From Enterocloster aldenensis (GTDB lineage: Bacteria > Bacillota > Clostridia > Lachnospirales > Lachnospiraceae), in the NCBI RefSeq assembly GCF_003434055.1, contig NZ_QVEX01000001.1, positions 683,824 through 747,823 on the forward strand: DNA of 64,000 nucleotides, in the 5' to 3' direction. Below are positions 14,683 through 23,022 of this stretch, in pieces. Both the position numbers and the translations under genes were made by a program. Each line of letters begins with the position of its first letter. Position 1 is the first letter of the stretch. The notes under the pieces are model-generated. The model did no database searches, was not told the origin of the DNA, and worked only from the letters and a program-made list of their open reading frames with translations.

Positions 14683-15405
14683 TTATCCTAACACATTCAC
14701 TATCTTAACCGGATTCCTGTAATTCCAGTTCGATATGGTAATACCTGTACGCTCAGTGGAGGCATGTACAATCTGTCCGTTGCCAATATACATGGCCACA
14801 TGGTTGATTCCCCTGCCGCTTCCGTAAAACAGAAGATCGCCTGGCTGCATCTGGTCCGCGCCGATGGCCACACCCTGGCTGGCCTGTCCGCCCGAAGAAC
14901 GGTTCATGCCGATGCCTGCCGAGTTCTGAAGCACGTATCTTGTAAATCCGGAACAATCCACGCCTGTGCGCGGGTCGCTGCCGCCATACTTATATCTTCC
15001 GCCCACAAACTGCAGGGCATAATCCACTACCTGCTGGCGCTTATAGCTGTTGGAAGACTCCAGTGCGTCCTGCTGCACTTCTGCAATCTCATCTTCCGTC
15101 ACCTGCTTCACCGTTGCATTGCCTGATACAGGAAGGTAACCTTCGGTGTCATTCACCCGCACCTTCATCCATCCATTGCCTAAATCCTCTAATACCTCGT
15201 ATGTATTCCCTGTCCGGGCGGTCATAAGCACTTCTTCGCTGTCCATGTTCCGGTTGATGTTCACACTCTCCGATGTAATGGTCGCCACATATGTACCGGC
15301 TGTAAAACCAGGTCCGATGGACGCCATGGATGTAAACGGGTTCATAATCATCAGCATACCGCACACAGCGCCTGTTCTTATCAGTTGACCTAACATACTT
15401 CTCAT
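14683..15405 (-). CDS. secreted NlpC/P60 cell-wall hydrolase with SH3 domain
   Basis: The 240-residue protein has a signal peptide (GQLIRTGAVCGMLMIMNPFTSMA region), a bacterial SH3 domain (about 35-100) and a C-terminal NlpC/P60 domain. The catalytic Cys is in DCSGFTRYVL (near 151), followed by a His in GINHVAMYIG and a third polar residue in IVHAST. These enzymes cut gamma-D-Glu-diamino-acid bonds in peptidoglycan stem peptides. It is a close paralogue of the next gene upstream, and each has its own terminator. Confidence 0.93.
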   Translation of the reverse strand: MRSMLGQLIRTGAVCGMLMIMNPFTSMASIGPGFTAGTYVATITSESVNINRNMDSEEVLMTARTGNTYEVLEDLGNGWMKVRVNDTEGYLPVSGNATVKQVTEDEIAEVQQDALESSNSYKRQQVVDYALQFVGGRYKYGGSDPRTGVDCSGFTRYVLQNSAGIGMNRSSGGQASQGVAIGADQMQPGDLLFYGSGRGINHVAMYIGNGQIVHASTERTGITISNWNYRNPVKIVNVLG

Positions 15406-15586
15406 TAAGGAAATCTCCCATCGTGGTTTAATTTCGAATGAATGACTGTATCCTATTTGTTACATAAATGTTACATTCATTACAGATTTATTATAACACG
15501 TTTTCACGTTTCGTCAACATCTTTATATATTTTTAATATTTTTTATATCATTTTTAACAAAACCGCCATGAATCCTAACAACATAA

Positions 15587-15613
15587 AAGCCTGCGTCTTA
15601 TGACAGCAGGCTT
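15587..15613 (-). terminator. terminator overlapping an NlpC/P60 stop codon
   Basis: On the minus strand AAGCCTGC and GCAGGCTT pair, with the gene's stop codon in the loop, followed by TTTTATG. Confidence 0.7.
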
Positions 15614-16317
15614 ACAATCTTAACCGGTGTGCGGTAATCATATGGTGAAGTCTTGATTCCCGTTTTTTCAGTTGACGCATGGACAATCTGTCCGTCGCCA
15701 ATATAAAGGGCAACATGGTTGATGCCGCCTGAACCGCTGTAGAACAGCAGGTCGCCTGGCTGCATCTCATCCTCGGATACCTGCCTTCCATAGGAAGACT
15801 GCCCCTTGGAAGAATGGGGAAGGCTGATGGATGCGGACTTGGAAAGCACATATCTTGTGAATCCGGAACAATCCGCGCCGCGGTTCGGGTCAGCGCCTCC
15901 ATACACGTACCTGCCGCCCACGAACTGCATGGCATATTCCACTACCTGACGGCGCTTTTTTATGTTCTCATCCACGGATTCACGGGCTTTTTCCACCACC
16001 GTGGCATTGCCTGCGGTTCGGATGAATCCTTCCCGTCCGCCGGTTCGGATCTTGACCCAGCCCTGATTTGCGCCGGACAGCACCTCATAGGTCTGTCCCC
16101 TCATGACCTGCCCCTGTCTGCCTGAAAACTCACTGGCATATGTATAGACATCCACGCTGGGCGCCTCTATCTTAACAACATAGGAAGAGCGGGTCTTTAC
16201 CTCGGCCTGCCTGGCCGCTGCCTGGCTGTCCTTTGGACAGGCAAGCACCAGTCCCGTACACAGGCATAATGCTCCTGTAAACTTCAACATCCCTTTACAA
16301 ATCCCACTGAAATCCAC
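15598..16317 (-). CDS. secreted NlpC/P60 cell-wall hydrolase with SH3 domain
   Basis: A paralogue of the adjacent 14.7-15.4 kb gene: signal peptide (FTGALCLCTGLVLA), SH3 domain, then NlpC/P60 with DCSGFTRYVLSKSA as the catalytic Cys region and GGINHVALYIGDGQIVHAST. The start is taken as the GTG at 16317 because GAGGAG lies 7 nt upstream; a longer TTG reading from 16356 has no ribosome site. The pair probably arose by tandem duplication. The SH3 domains differ more than the catalytic domains, which suggests different wall-binding preferences. The 190-bp gap between the two genes is AT-rich and holds no gene. Confidence 0.92.
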   Translation of the reverse strand: MDFSGICKGMLKFTGALCLCTGLVLACPKDSQAAARQAEVKTRSSYVVKIEAPSVDVYTYASEFSGRQGQVMRGQTYEVLSGANQGWVKIRTGGREGFIRTAGNATVVEKARESVDENIKKRRQVVEYAMQFVGGRYVYGGADPNRGADCSGFTRYVLSKSASISLPHSSKGQSSYGRQVSEDEMQPGDLLFYSGSGGINHVALYIGDGQIVHASTEKTGIKTSPYDYRTPVKIVSLLS

Positions 16318-16465
16318 TGAAAATCTCCTCACTTCGTCCTCTATATCCTGCTTCAATATGTTACGTAATTATTACATTTATTAAGATAGAGTATATAATT
16401 AATTCACATATTTGTCAATATAGGCACGGGAGATTCTCTTAATGCCGCTGCTCCTGCCAATCCTC

Positions 16466-16975
16466 TTATCTGCGGGGCCCCCTGAACATCCAAACCACCA
16501 TCATGACTAAAAGTATGGGCCAGATATAGGACAGGATCCATCCCGCCAGGCCCATGATGCCAAAGAATACGGTCATGATCAGGAAAATGACCAGCAGCAC
16601 CACAAGGCCTGCAATCAGTCTCACATACCACTTGCTGAAGTCCACATAGTGCACATGGGGGTCTGTCTGCTTACTGTGGGACGGCCCGCTTTCCCTCTGG
16701 CCATGGCTTCCCTGTCCCTCATCAAAGGCAGGGCCTGAGCCAAATGTCTCAAAGCCGTCCGGCCGGTCCTCGGTGTCCAGGGCCGCATCCACGATGGTCC
16801 TGGCAATGATCCTGGGCCCGCCCAGGCTTTCAACCACATCCTCCTCAGACTGCCCCTTGGCGGCCTCGTCCGATATATAGGAGTCATAATATCTCAGGTT
16901 CTCCTGAATGATGGAATGGGGCACACGCCCCTCCAGCTCAGCTTTCAATCCCTGCAAAAATTCTAATCTGTTCAT
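16466..16975 (-). CDS. HAAS-domain membrane protein (DUF1700-like)
   Basis: The 169-residue protein begins with a HAAS/DUF1700 domain (MNRLEFLQGLKAELEG to about residue 65: helical, with YYDSYISDEAAKGQSEEDVV). A charged linker follows, then two C-terminal hydrophobic segments (LIAGLVVLLVIFLIMTVFF and GLAGWILSYIWPILLVMMVV). HAAS proteins usually sit with PadR-like regulators as membrane-linked signalling partners. Here the ATG overlaps the fbp stop codon by one base (TAATG), so it is translated with fbp and no PadR gene is present. Confidence 0.8.
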   Translation of the reverse strand: MNRLEFLQGLKAELEGRVPHSIIQENLRYYDSYISDEAAKGQSEEDVVESLGGPRIIARTIVDAALDTEDRPDGFETFGSGPAFDEGQGSHGQRESGPSHSKQTDPHVHYVDFSKWYVRLIAGLVVLLVIFLIMTVFFGIMGLAGWILSYIWPILLVMMVVWMFRGPRR

Positions 16976-18912
16976 TACTCAACCCTTTCTTTTATAGTAC
17001 CTTCCCGGTAGGCAGCCGCCAGTTCCTTCAGATCGGCAATCTGCCCTTTCAGTTCCCGTCCCTTATCCGTATCAGCCACCATGACCCTGGTCTTCACCTT
17101 TTCCACCACAGATACCTTAGGCGTGCTTTCTTTCCTGGGGTCAAAGGGCATGTGTTCCGCCAGCGCCAGGTGATGGGAATTATAAATCAGGGTATATCCC
17201 GCTATCCCAGTGGTACTTTGATATGCTTTTGACAGCCCTCCGTCAATGATGAACAGCTTTCCGCCCGCTTTCACGGGCTTTTCGCCGTCCTTTAATTTCA
17301 CAGGCACATGTCCGTTGATGATATGGGAACCATCCACGGGAAGGCCGAATTCCTCCAGCAGCCTGTTGCAGAATTCTTCTTTTACACTTAACTGGTAGTA
17401 TGGGTTCATAACCTCTTTGTGGGTGGCTTTGTCCCCCACGAAATAATGTTCGAACGTGGTCATCTTATCCTTGCCGAACACCGGCGACTTGGCCCCGCAC
17501 CAGAGATACCACATCATATCCACGGCCCTCTCCCTGCCCTCTGCCCCCTCGGGCATGAAGTATGCGTTCTGCATCTGTCTGTCAAAATAATCCATCAGGG
17601 ACTTTCCCCCATAGGAAATGCCGTCAATGGTTATGGTGTCAAAGGAACCGTCCTTCTTCATGGGAATACAGCCATGGTACAGAAGATTGGAATTATAACA
17701 TTTATACATGCCTCCATGGGAATATAGGAAACGGACATGCCGGTGGAGAAGCCCGCTGTGCATAAAGGAGGCCTGAAGGGTCCGCAGCAGATCCTTTTCC
17801 CCACGGCTCAGTTCCAGGGGATTCTTTGGATCCACGGTGGGAAGGTTCATATCCATCATGGGATACGCCTTACCGTCAATGTCCACTGTTCCTTTTTCAT
17901 AGTCCACATTGGCCAGCATCACACGGTCATCCATCTCATATTCCGGGTGGCGCCGTATCATGGCGCCCTCCACCTTAAACTGGATAACAGCAATGGCCTT
18001 GTGCATCTTGGCTGCCAGGCCGGGGTCCACTGCGTCATAAATATTCTCGTCCAGGATTTTGGGCATGAACCTGGTACAGGGGTCATCCTGGTATACCTTG
18101 GCCGCGAACATGGACAGGGGGCGCAGGTTGATGCCGTAGCCGTCCTCCAGTACGTCAAAACTGTTGTAGCTGATTGCAATGCGCAGCACATTGCAGATAC
18201 ATGCCAGATTGCCTGCCGCGGCCCCCATCCAGGAAATATCATGGTTCCCCCACTGCACGTCCACATCATGGAAACACATCAGCTCATTCATGATGATATC
18301 CGCCCTTGGGCCCCTGTCATATATGTCCCCAATAATATGCAGATTATCAATGGTAAGGTTCTGGATCAGATGACACAGCGCAATGATGAACTTGTCCGCA
18401 ATACCGTTATCAATGATGGAATGGATGATTTCATTATAGTATAGCTTCTTATTGTCGTCATTATAGTCCACGTGCAGCAGTTCATCAATAATGTAGGCAA
18501 ATTCCTTGGGCATTTTCTTGCGGACCTTGGAGCGGGTGTATTTGGAGGATACCTCCTTGCAGCCCTGGACCAGGCGGTAGATGGTTATCTTCTGCCAGTC
18601 CTCCGTGAAATGTCCCTGTTTTATCATTCTTCCCAGATTCCGCTCCGGATAGTAGATAAGATTGGCCAGCTGCACCTGTTCCTCTTCCGGAATCAGATGT
18701 CCGAAGGTATCCTTAATCTTCTCCCTGGTAATGCCCGAGGACGAACGGAGGAGGTGGATGAACGCCTCATGCTCCCCGTGCAGGTCGCTGAAAAAGTATT
18801 CCGTTCCCTTTGGAAGGCTGCAGATTGCCATCAGGTTCACGATTTCACTGGTCGCCGCCTTTACCGTAGGGTATTCCTTTGCCAGAAGCTGTAAATATGC
18901 CAAATCCCTCAT
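16975..18912 (-). CDS. fbp: fructose-1,6-bisphosphatase class III
   Basis: This gluconeogenic enzyme converts fructose-1,6-bisphosphate to fructose-6-phosphate. The roughly 645-residue length and calcineurin-type metal motifs identify the Firmicutes class III enzyme: FSDLHGEHEAF near residue 45, IIGDIYDRGP near 190 and WGNHDISWMG near 225. The start at 18912 (MRDLAYLQLL) is chosen because GGGGAG is 9 nt upstream; in-frame ATG at 18918 or GTG at 18933 are also possible. It is followed without a gap by the HAAS-domain gene and is divergent from the MBL-fold gene across about 140 bp. Confidence 0.96.
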   Translation of the reverse strand: MRDLAYLQLLAKEYPTVKAATSEIVNLMAICSLPKGTEYFFSDLHGEHEAFIHLLRSSSGITREKIKDTFGHLIPEEEQVQLANLIYYPERNLGRMIKQGHFTEDWQKITIYRLVQGCKEVSSKYTRSKVRKKMPKEFAYIIDELLHVDYNDDNKKLYYNEIIHSIIDNGIADKFIIALCHLIQNLTIDNLHIIGDIYDRGPRADIIMNELMCFHDVDVQWGNHDISWMGAAAGNLACICNVLRIAISYNSFDVLEDGYGINLRPLSMFAAKVYQDDPCTRFMPKILDENIYDAVDPGLAAKMHKAIAVIQFKVEGAMIRRHPEYEMDDRVMLANVDYEKGTVDIDGKAYPMMDMNLPTVDPKNPLELSRGEKDLLRTLQASFMHSGLLHRHVRFLYSHGGMYKCYNSNLLYHGCIPMKKDGSFDTITIDGISYGGKSLMDYFDRQMQNAYFMPEGAEGRERAVDMMWYLWCGAKSPVFGKDKMTTFEHYFVGDKATHKEVMNPYYQLSVKEEFCNRLLEEFGLPVDGSHIINGHVPVKLKDGEKPVKAGGKLFIIDGGLSKAYQSTTGIAGYTLIYNSHHLALAEHMPFDPRKESTPKVSVVEKVKTRVMVADTDKGRELKGQIADLKELAAAYREGTIKERVE

Positions 18913-19054
18913 TGTCATATTCTCCCCAATCACAATTGCATTTTATTTAAAGTTATAGTAACATATTCTTAACTAAATGAAAAGTTTTTCCAGCTGAACA
19001 AAGGGCTGATATTGCTTAAGAAAATCTAAATTTTTTATAAGGAAAGGGGAATCT

Positions 19055-19858
19055 ATGGAAAAATTGTATGTATTCGGAACCGGGAATGCCCAGGCCACCC
19101 GCTGCTACAACACCTGCTTTGCAATCCGGGATGAGGATGAATATTTCATGGTGGACGCGGGGGGAGGCAACGGCATCCTGCGTGTCCTGGAAGATATGGA
19201 TGTGGATTTATGCCATATCCACAACATTTTCGTGACCCATGAGCACACGGACCACATCCTGGGCATTGTGTGGATGGTGCGGATGATTGCCACCGCCATG
19301 AGAAAGGGCACGTACCAGGGAGAGCTGCAGATCTACTGCCACCAGGGCCTGACGGATACCATCTCCACCATATGCCGCCTGACCATGCAGGGTAAATTCT
19401 TCAAGATGATAGGAAGCCGTATTTTCCTGGTTCCGGTGGAGGATGGGGAGACCGTACATATCCTGGACTATGACGTGACCTTTTTTGACATTCTGTCAAC
19501 CAAGGCCAGACAGTTCGGCTTCACCACCGTATTAAAGAATGGTTGCAGGTTCACCTGTGCAGGGGATGAGCCGTATAATCCTGACTGCCGGGCCTATGTG
19601 GAGGGAAGCACATGGCTTCTCCACGAGGCTTTCTGCCTGTATAAAGACCGTGAAGTTTTTTCTCCCTACGAAAAGCATCACAGCACGGTAAAGGAAGCCT
19701 GCGAACTGGCCCGGGACCTGGGGATACCCAACCTGGTGCTGTGGCACACGGAGGACAGGCACCTGGAGGAACGGAAGACCCTTTATACGGCGGAGGGCCG
19801 TGAGTATTACAAAGGCAACCTGCTGGTTCCTGATGACAGGGAAATCATAGCCCTTTAG
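19055..19858 (+). CDS. MBL-fold metallohydrolase, RNase Z-like
   Basis: A 267-residue metallo-beta-lactamase-fold protein with the zinc motif THEHTDHILG (HxHxDH, near residue 67), a further FTCAGDEPYN Asp motif and a C-terminal His in LVLWHTEDRH. The overall shape resembles RNase Z-type and related phosphodiesterase-like hydrolases. The short central region and absent exosite make tRNA processing doubtful, so the substrate is unknown. The ATG follows GGAAAGGGGAATCT. Its last 14 bases overlap the end of the convergent AraC-type gene. Confidence 0.85.
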   Translation: MEKLYVFGTGNAQATRCYNTCFAIRDEDEYFMVDAGGGNGILRVLEDMDVDLCHIHNIFVTHEHTDHILGIVWMVRMIATAMRKGTYQGELQIYCHQGLTDTISTICRLTMQGKFFKMIGSRIFLVPVEDGETVHILDYDVTFFDILSTKARQFGFTTVLKNGCRFTCAGDEPYNPDCRAYVEGSTWLLHEAFCLYKDREVFSPYEKHHSTVKEACELARDLGIPNLVLWHTEDRHLEERKTLYTAEGREYYKGNLLVPDDREIIAL

Positions 19859-20675
19859 GGGCGTTGCACTCCCGCATCCTGCTGGGGGATATCCCATAAT
19901 ACTGTTTGAACCGTTTACAAAAGTAATTCTGGTCAGGAAAGCCGCATGCCACCGCTACTTCCCCCACCTTCCTGTCTGTACGTCTTAAAAGTTCCATGCC
20001 CCGCTCCATACGGCGGCTGGTGAGGTATTCCATGATGGAGGTTCCGCTGCTTTTCCTGAATGCAGTTGTGAGGGCTGCCCGGCTGCAGTAAAACTCCCTG
20101 CACAATAAATCCAGGGTTATTTCCTCCCCCATGTGCTGCTCCAGGTACATGCACACATGGTCGGCCAGGTTCTTTCTGTCCGTGCGTATATAGTTGGACA
20201 GGGACAGATAGGCTGCGCACAGCTCCATGATGGCTGCGCAGGAACGTATCTGCTCCTCTGATTTCACAGGGATGGACTGGGCTGCCCGTTTCAGCATTTC
20301 CCCGTCCCCTGTATAGCGGGATGCAAGCCTCACCGCCTCCCCCCTTCCCGGACGGACGGTATCCGTCACCTGCCCCATCATCAGGAATCCAGACAATATG
20401 CCGAAATCATACAGGGGAGCCACTGCTTCACAAAGCCCGCAGTGGCATTTGTATATGTACACTGTCCCGGTTTCCCTGGCCCGTTCAAATGCCTCGCTGT
20501 CAAATGTCCTGCATTGCCCAAGGGCCTCCCTGTTCTTCTGTACCATGGTGCAGAAGGGATTTAATTCCCTGGGATAGACGCAGACCTGTTTTCCCGAGGC
20601 ATCGTATAGGCTCATGCGGAAGCCGGATACCGTATGCAGTTCTTTGAGTATGTCCGTCAGTTTCATTTCTTTCAT
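19845..20675 (-). CDS. AraC-family regulator with PocR-type sensor domain
   Basis: A 276-residue protein with an N-terminal PocR sensory domain (about 1-150) carrying a Cys cluster (YKCHCGLCEAVAPL) and a C-terminal AraC double helix-turn-helix (about 180-272, ending ACGFPDQNYFCKRFKQYYG then ISPSRMR). PocR domains bind small organic ligands, first known for cobalamin and propanediol genes; the ligand here is unknown. It is divergent from the nucleotidyltransferase-kinase pair and is a candidate regulator of it. The start follows GAGGAATGGCGG. Confidence 0.9.
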   Translation of the reverse strand: MKEMKLTDILKELHTVSGFRMSLYDASGKQVCVYPRELNPFCTMVQKNREALGQCRTFDSEAFERARETGTVYIYKCHCGLCEAVAPLYDFGILSGFLMMGQVTDTVRPGRGEAVRLASRYTGDGEMLKRAAQSIPVKSEEQIRSCAAIMELCAAYLSLSNYIRTDRKNLADHVCMYLEQHMGEEITLDLLCREFYCSRAALTTAFRKSSGTSIMEYLTSRRMERGMELLRRTDRKVGEVAVACGFPDQNYFCKRFKQYYGISPSRMRECNAPKGL

Positions 20676-20829
20676 CCGCCATTCCTCTTCTTTCAGTGGT
20701 GATTCTTCTTATCTTCTTGAATTGCTGCTTCCCCAAAGGGTGCTCCTCCCATTGGTATTTCCATTTCAGATCATCCGATTTTACTACTTATCCGGCTGAT
20801 ATTCCATGGCAACCCTGCACTGGTTTTTT

Positions 20830-20835
20830 TATAAT
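20830..20835 (+). promoter_or_regulatory. possible -10 box for the nucleotidyltransferase operon
   Basis: TATAAT lies 38 nt before the GTG start, with a weak TGGCAA -35 box 17 nt upstream (20807-20812). A poor -35 box fits activation by a regulator such as the divergent AraC/PocR protein. Confidence 0.4.
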
Positions 20836-20872
20836 ATCCTTAACAGACAAAAACGCAAAGGAGTGTGCTACA

Positions 20873-21802
20873 GTGAAGAAAAAACCGGTATTGGTAATTA
20901 TGGCTGCTGGCATGGGAAGCAGGTACGGGGGACTTAAGCAGATTGACCCGGTGGATGCCCATGGAAACCTGATAATTGACTTCTCCATCTATGACGCAAT
21001 TGAGGCCGGATTCGAGAAGGTCATATTCATTATTAAAAAAGCAATTGAAAGTGACTTTAAGGAGCTGATCGGTGACCGTATGTCCAGGCATATTAAGACC
21101 GGATATGTGTTCCAGGAGCTGGACCAGCTTCCAAGGGGCTTCCAAAAACCCCAGGGCAGGGAAAAGCCATGGGGCACCGCCCACGCCATCCTGTGCTGCG
21201 AACCTGTGCTGGATGCTCCCTTTGCAGTAATCAATGCAGACGATTATTATGGGAAAAGCGCCTTCCGGTCCATGTACGCACAGCTTTCCTCCATGGTGGA
21301 TGATGAGGTATACCACTACACCATGGTGGGTTATGACCTTTACAAAACCCTCACAGACCATGGCCATGTGGCCCGCGGGATCTGTACCGTTGATTCAAAG
21401 GGACTGCTGGCCGGCATCCATGAGCGCACCAGGATTGAGAGCCGCGACGGACAGGCTGCCTATACCGAGGATGGGGGCGCTGCCTGGGTTCCCCTTTCCC
21501 GGGGTACGGTTGTATCCATGAACCTGTGGGGCTTTACCCCCAGTATTTTCAGGGAGCTGGATTCCCGTTTTTCCGCCTTTCTTGAGGATAACCTGCCGGT
21601 AAATCCCCTGAAATGCGAATATTTCCTTCCCTCCGTGGTGGACAGCCTGTTAAAGGAGCATAAGGCCCGGGTCCAGGTGCTTACCTCCCAGGATAACTGG
21701 TACGGGGTCACCTACAGGGAAGACAAGGAACAGGTCATGAAGGCCATTAAGGCCATGAAGGAACAGGGACTTTACCCTGAAACATTATGGGAGGACAGAT
21801 AA
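20873..21802 (+). CDS. sugar-1-phosphate nucleotidyltransferase family protein
   Basis: A 309-residue protein with the nucleotidyltransferase signature MAAGMGSRYGGLKQIDPVD near the start (GxGxRxxxxTK-like loop) and a later INADDYYG metal site near residue 120. Such enzymes join a sugar-1-phosphate to a nucleotide. The start is a GTG at 20873, with AAAGGAG 10 nt upstream; an ORF reading from 20696 lacks a ribosome site. The stop overlaps the kinase start (TAATG), so the pair is coupled: a sugar 1-kinase followed by a nucleotidyltransferase would make a nucleotide sugar in two steps. The base and sugar specificity are not known. Confidence 0.85.
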   Translation: MKKKPVLVIMAAGMGSRYGGLKQIDPVDAHGNLIIDFSIYDAIEAGFEKVIFIIKKAIESDFKELIGDRMSRHIKTGYVFQELDQLPRGFQKPQGREKPWGTAHAILCCEPVLDAPFAVINADDYYGKSAFRSMYAQLSSMVDDEVYHYTMVGYDLYKTLTDHGHVARGICTVDSKGLLAGIHERTRIESRDGQAAYTEDGGAAWVPLSRGTVVSMNLWGFTPSIFRELDSRFSAFLEDNLPVNPLKCEYFLPSVVDSLLKEHKARVQVLTSQDNWYGVTYREDKEQVMKAIKAMKEQGLYPETLWEDR

Positions 21803-22947
21803 TGGACTACGAAAGACTGGCAACCGGCCCATGTGCGGGCATAAGGGAGGCCATAACGGCCTTTCTTCATAAAGGCGCGGCCGTGGGCTGTGAGCGCTAC
21901 GGCAACGGCCACATTAACGACACCTTCCTCCTTACCTGCCTGGACGGGGAAGAAATGCACAAATACATCCTCCAGCGCATGAACACCCATGTGTTTCAGG
22001 ATCCCCGGGGCCTGATAAAGAACGTCTCCGGCGTCACATCCTATCTGCGCAGCCGGATTCTGGAGCGGAAGGGGGATCCTGACCGGGAAACCCTGACCCT
22101 TGTAAAAACCAGGTCCGGCGATGTGTGCTACACGGATTCCATCGGGTCCTGGTGGAGGATGTACCTTTTCATATCAGGGGCCACCACCTATGACACCGTG
22201 GAAAATCCGGAGGATTTTTACCAGAGCGCCCGGGCCTTTGGCCATTTCCAGGGCCTGCTGGCCGGTTATCCGGTCAGTGAACTCCATGAGACCATACGCG
22301 ACTTCCACAACACCCCGGTGCGCCTTGACACCCTGAAACGGGCCGTCAGCCAGGACCGCATGGGGCGGGCCTTGGATGTAAAGCGGGAAATCTCCTTTGT
22401 CATGGACCGGGCCCTGGAAATCCCCCTGATCATGGAGCATCTGAAAAACGGCTCCATCCCTTACCGCGTGACCCACAATGACACAAAGCTGAATAACATC
22501 ATGATTGACGATGCCACGGGTCAGGCCCTGTGCGTCATTGACCTGGATACCATCATGCCCGGCGCTTCTGTCTTTGACTATGGGGATTCCATACGGTTCG
22601 GCGCCAACACAGGGGCGGAGGACGAAACAGACCTGACAAAGGTGTCCCTTTCCCTTCCCCTGTTCCAGGTGTTCACAAAGGGCTTCCTGGAGGGCTGCGG
22701 CGGCAGCCTCACGGAAACGGAAATCTCCCTCCTGCCTGCCGGCGCAAAGCTTATGACCCTGGAATGCGGCATGCGGTTCCTCACCGACTATCTGGAGGGG
22801 GACACCTACTTTAAAATACACAGGGAGCACCATAACCTGGAACGGGCCAGGTCCCAGTTTAAGCTGGTATCTGACATGGAACAGAAATGGTGCCACATGG
22901 AACGGATGGTAAGGGAAGCTGCCGGCCAGGCAGCTGCCAATGTTTAA
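21802..22947 (+). CDS. NahK-like N-acetylhexosamine 1-kinase
   Basis: A 381-residue aminoglycoside-phosphotransferase-fold kinase with catalytic VTHNDTKLNNIMID (near residue 228) and metal-binding CVIDLDTIMPG (near 247), followed by VFDYGDSIRFGANT and LECGMRFLTDYLEGD. From memory these stretches closely match bifidobacterial NahK, which phosphorylates GlcNAc and GalNAc at C1. It is coupled to the nucleotidyltransferase upstream. Together with the nearby sulfatases and GH88 this suggests recovery of hexosamine from glycosaminoglycan fragments. NahK specificity is inferred by resemblance. Confidence 0.82.
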   Translation: MDYERLATGPCAGIREAITAFLHKGAAVGCERYGNGHINDTFLLTCLDGEEMHKYILQRMNTHVFQDPRGLIKNVSGVTSYLRSRILERKGDPDRETLTLVKTRSGDVCYTDSIGSWWRMYLFISGATTYDTVENPEDFYQSARAFGHFQGLLAGYPVSELHETIRDFHNTPVRLDTLKRAVSQDRMGRALDVKREISFVMDRALEIPLIMEHLKNGSIPYRVTHNDTKLNNIMIDDATGQALCVIDLDTIMPGASVFDYGDSIRFGANTGAEDETDLTKVSLSLPLFQVFTKGFLEGCGGSLTETEISLLPAGAKLMTLECGMRFLTDYLEGDTYFKIHREHHNLERARSQFKLVSDMEQKWCHMERMVREAAGQAAANV

Positions 22948-22992
22948 ACCGCCTGGAGGAACCAGGCAGCCCTTCCATCCTCCCCTCCGCAT

Positions 22993-23022
22993 GACAGGCA
23001 GCCCTTAAACCGGCTGCCTGTC
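22993..23022. terminator. hairpin between convergent kinase and sulfatase genes
   Basis: GACAGGCAGCC and GGCTGCCTGTC form an 11-bp stem with an 8-nt loop. The sulfatase stop codon lies in the loop. Confidence 0.6.
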
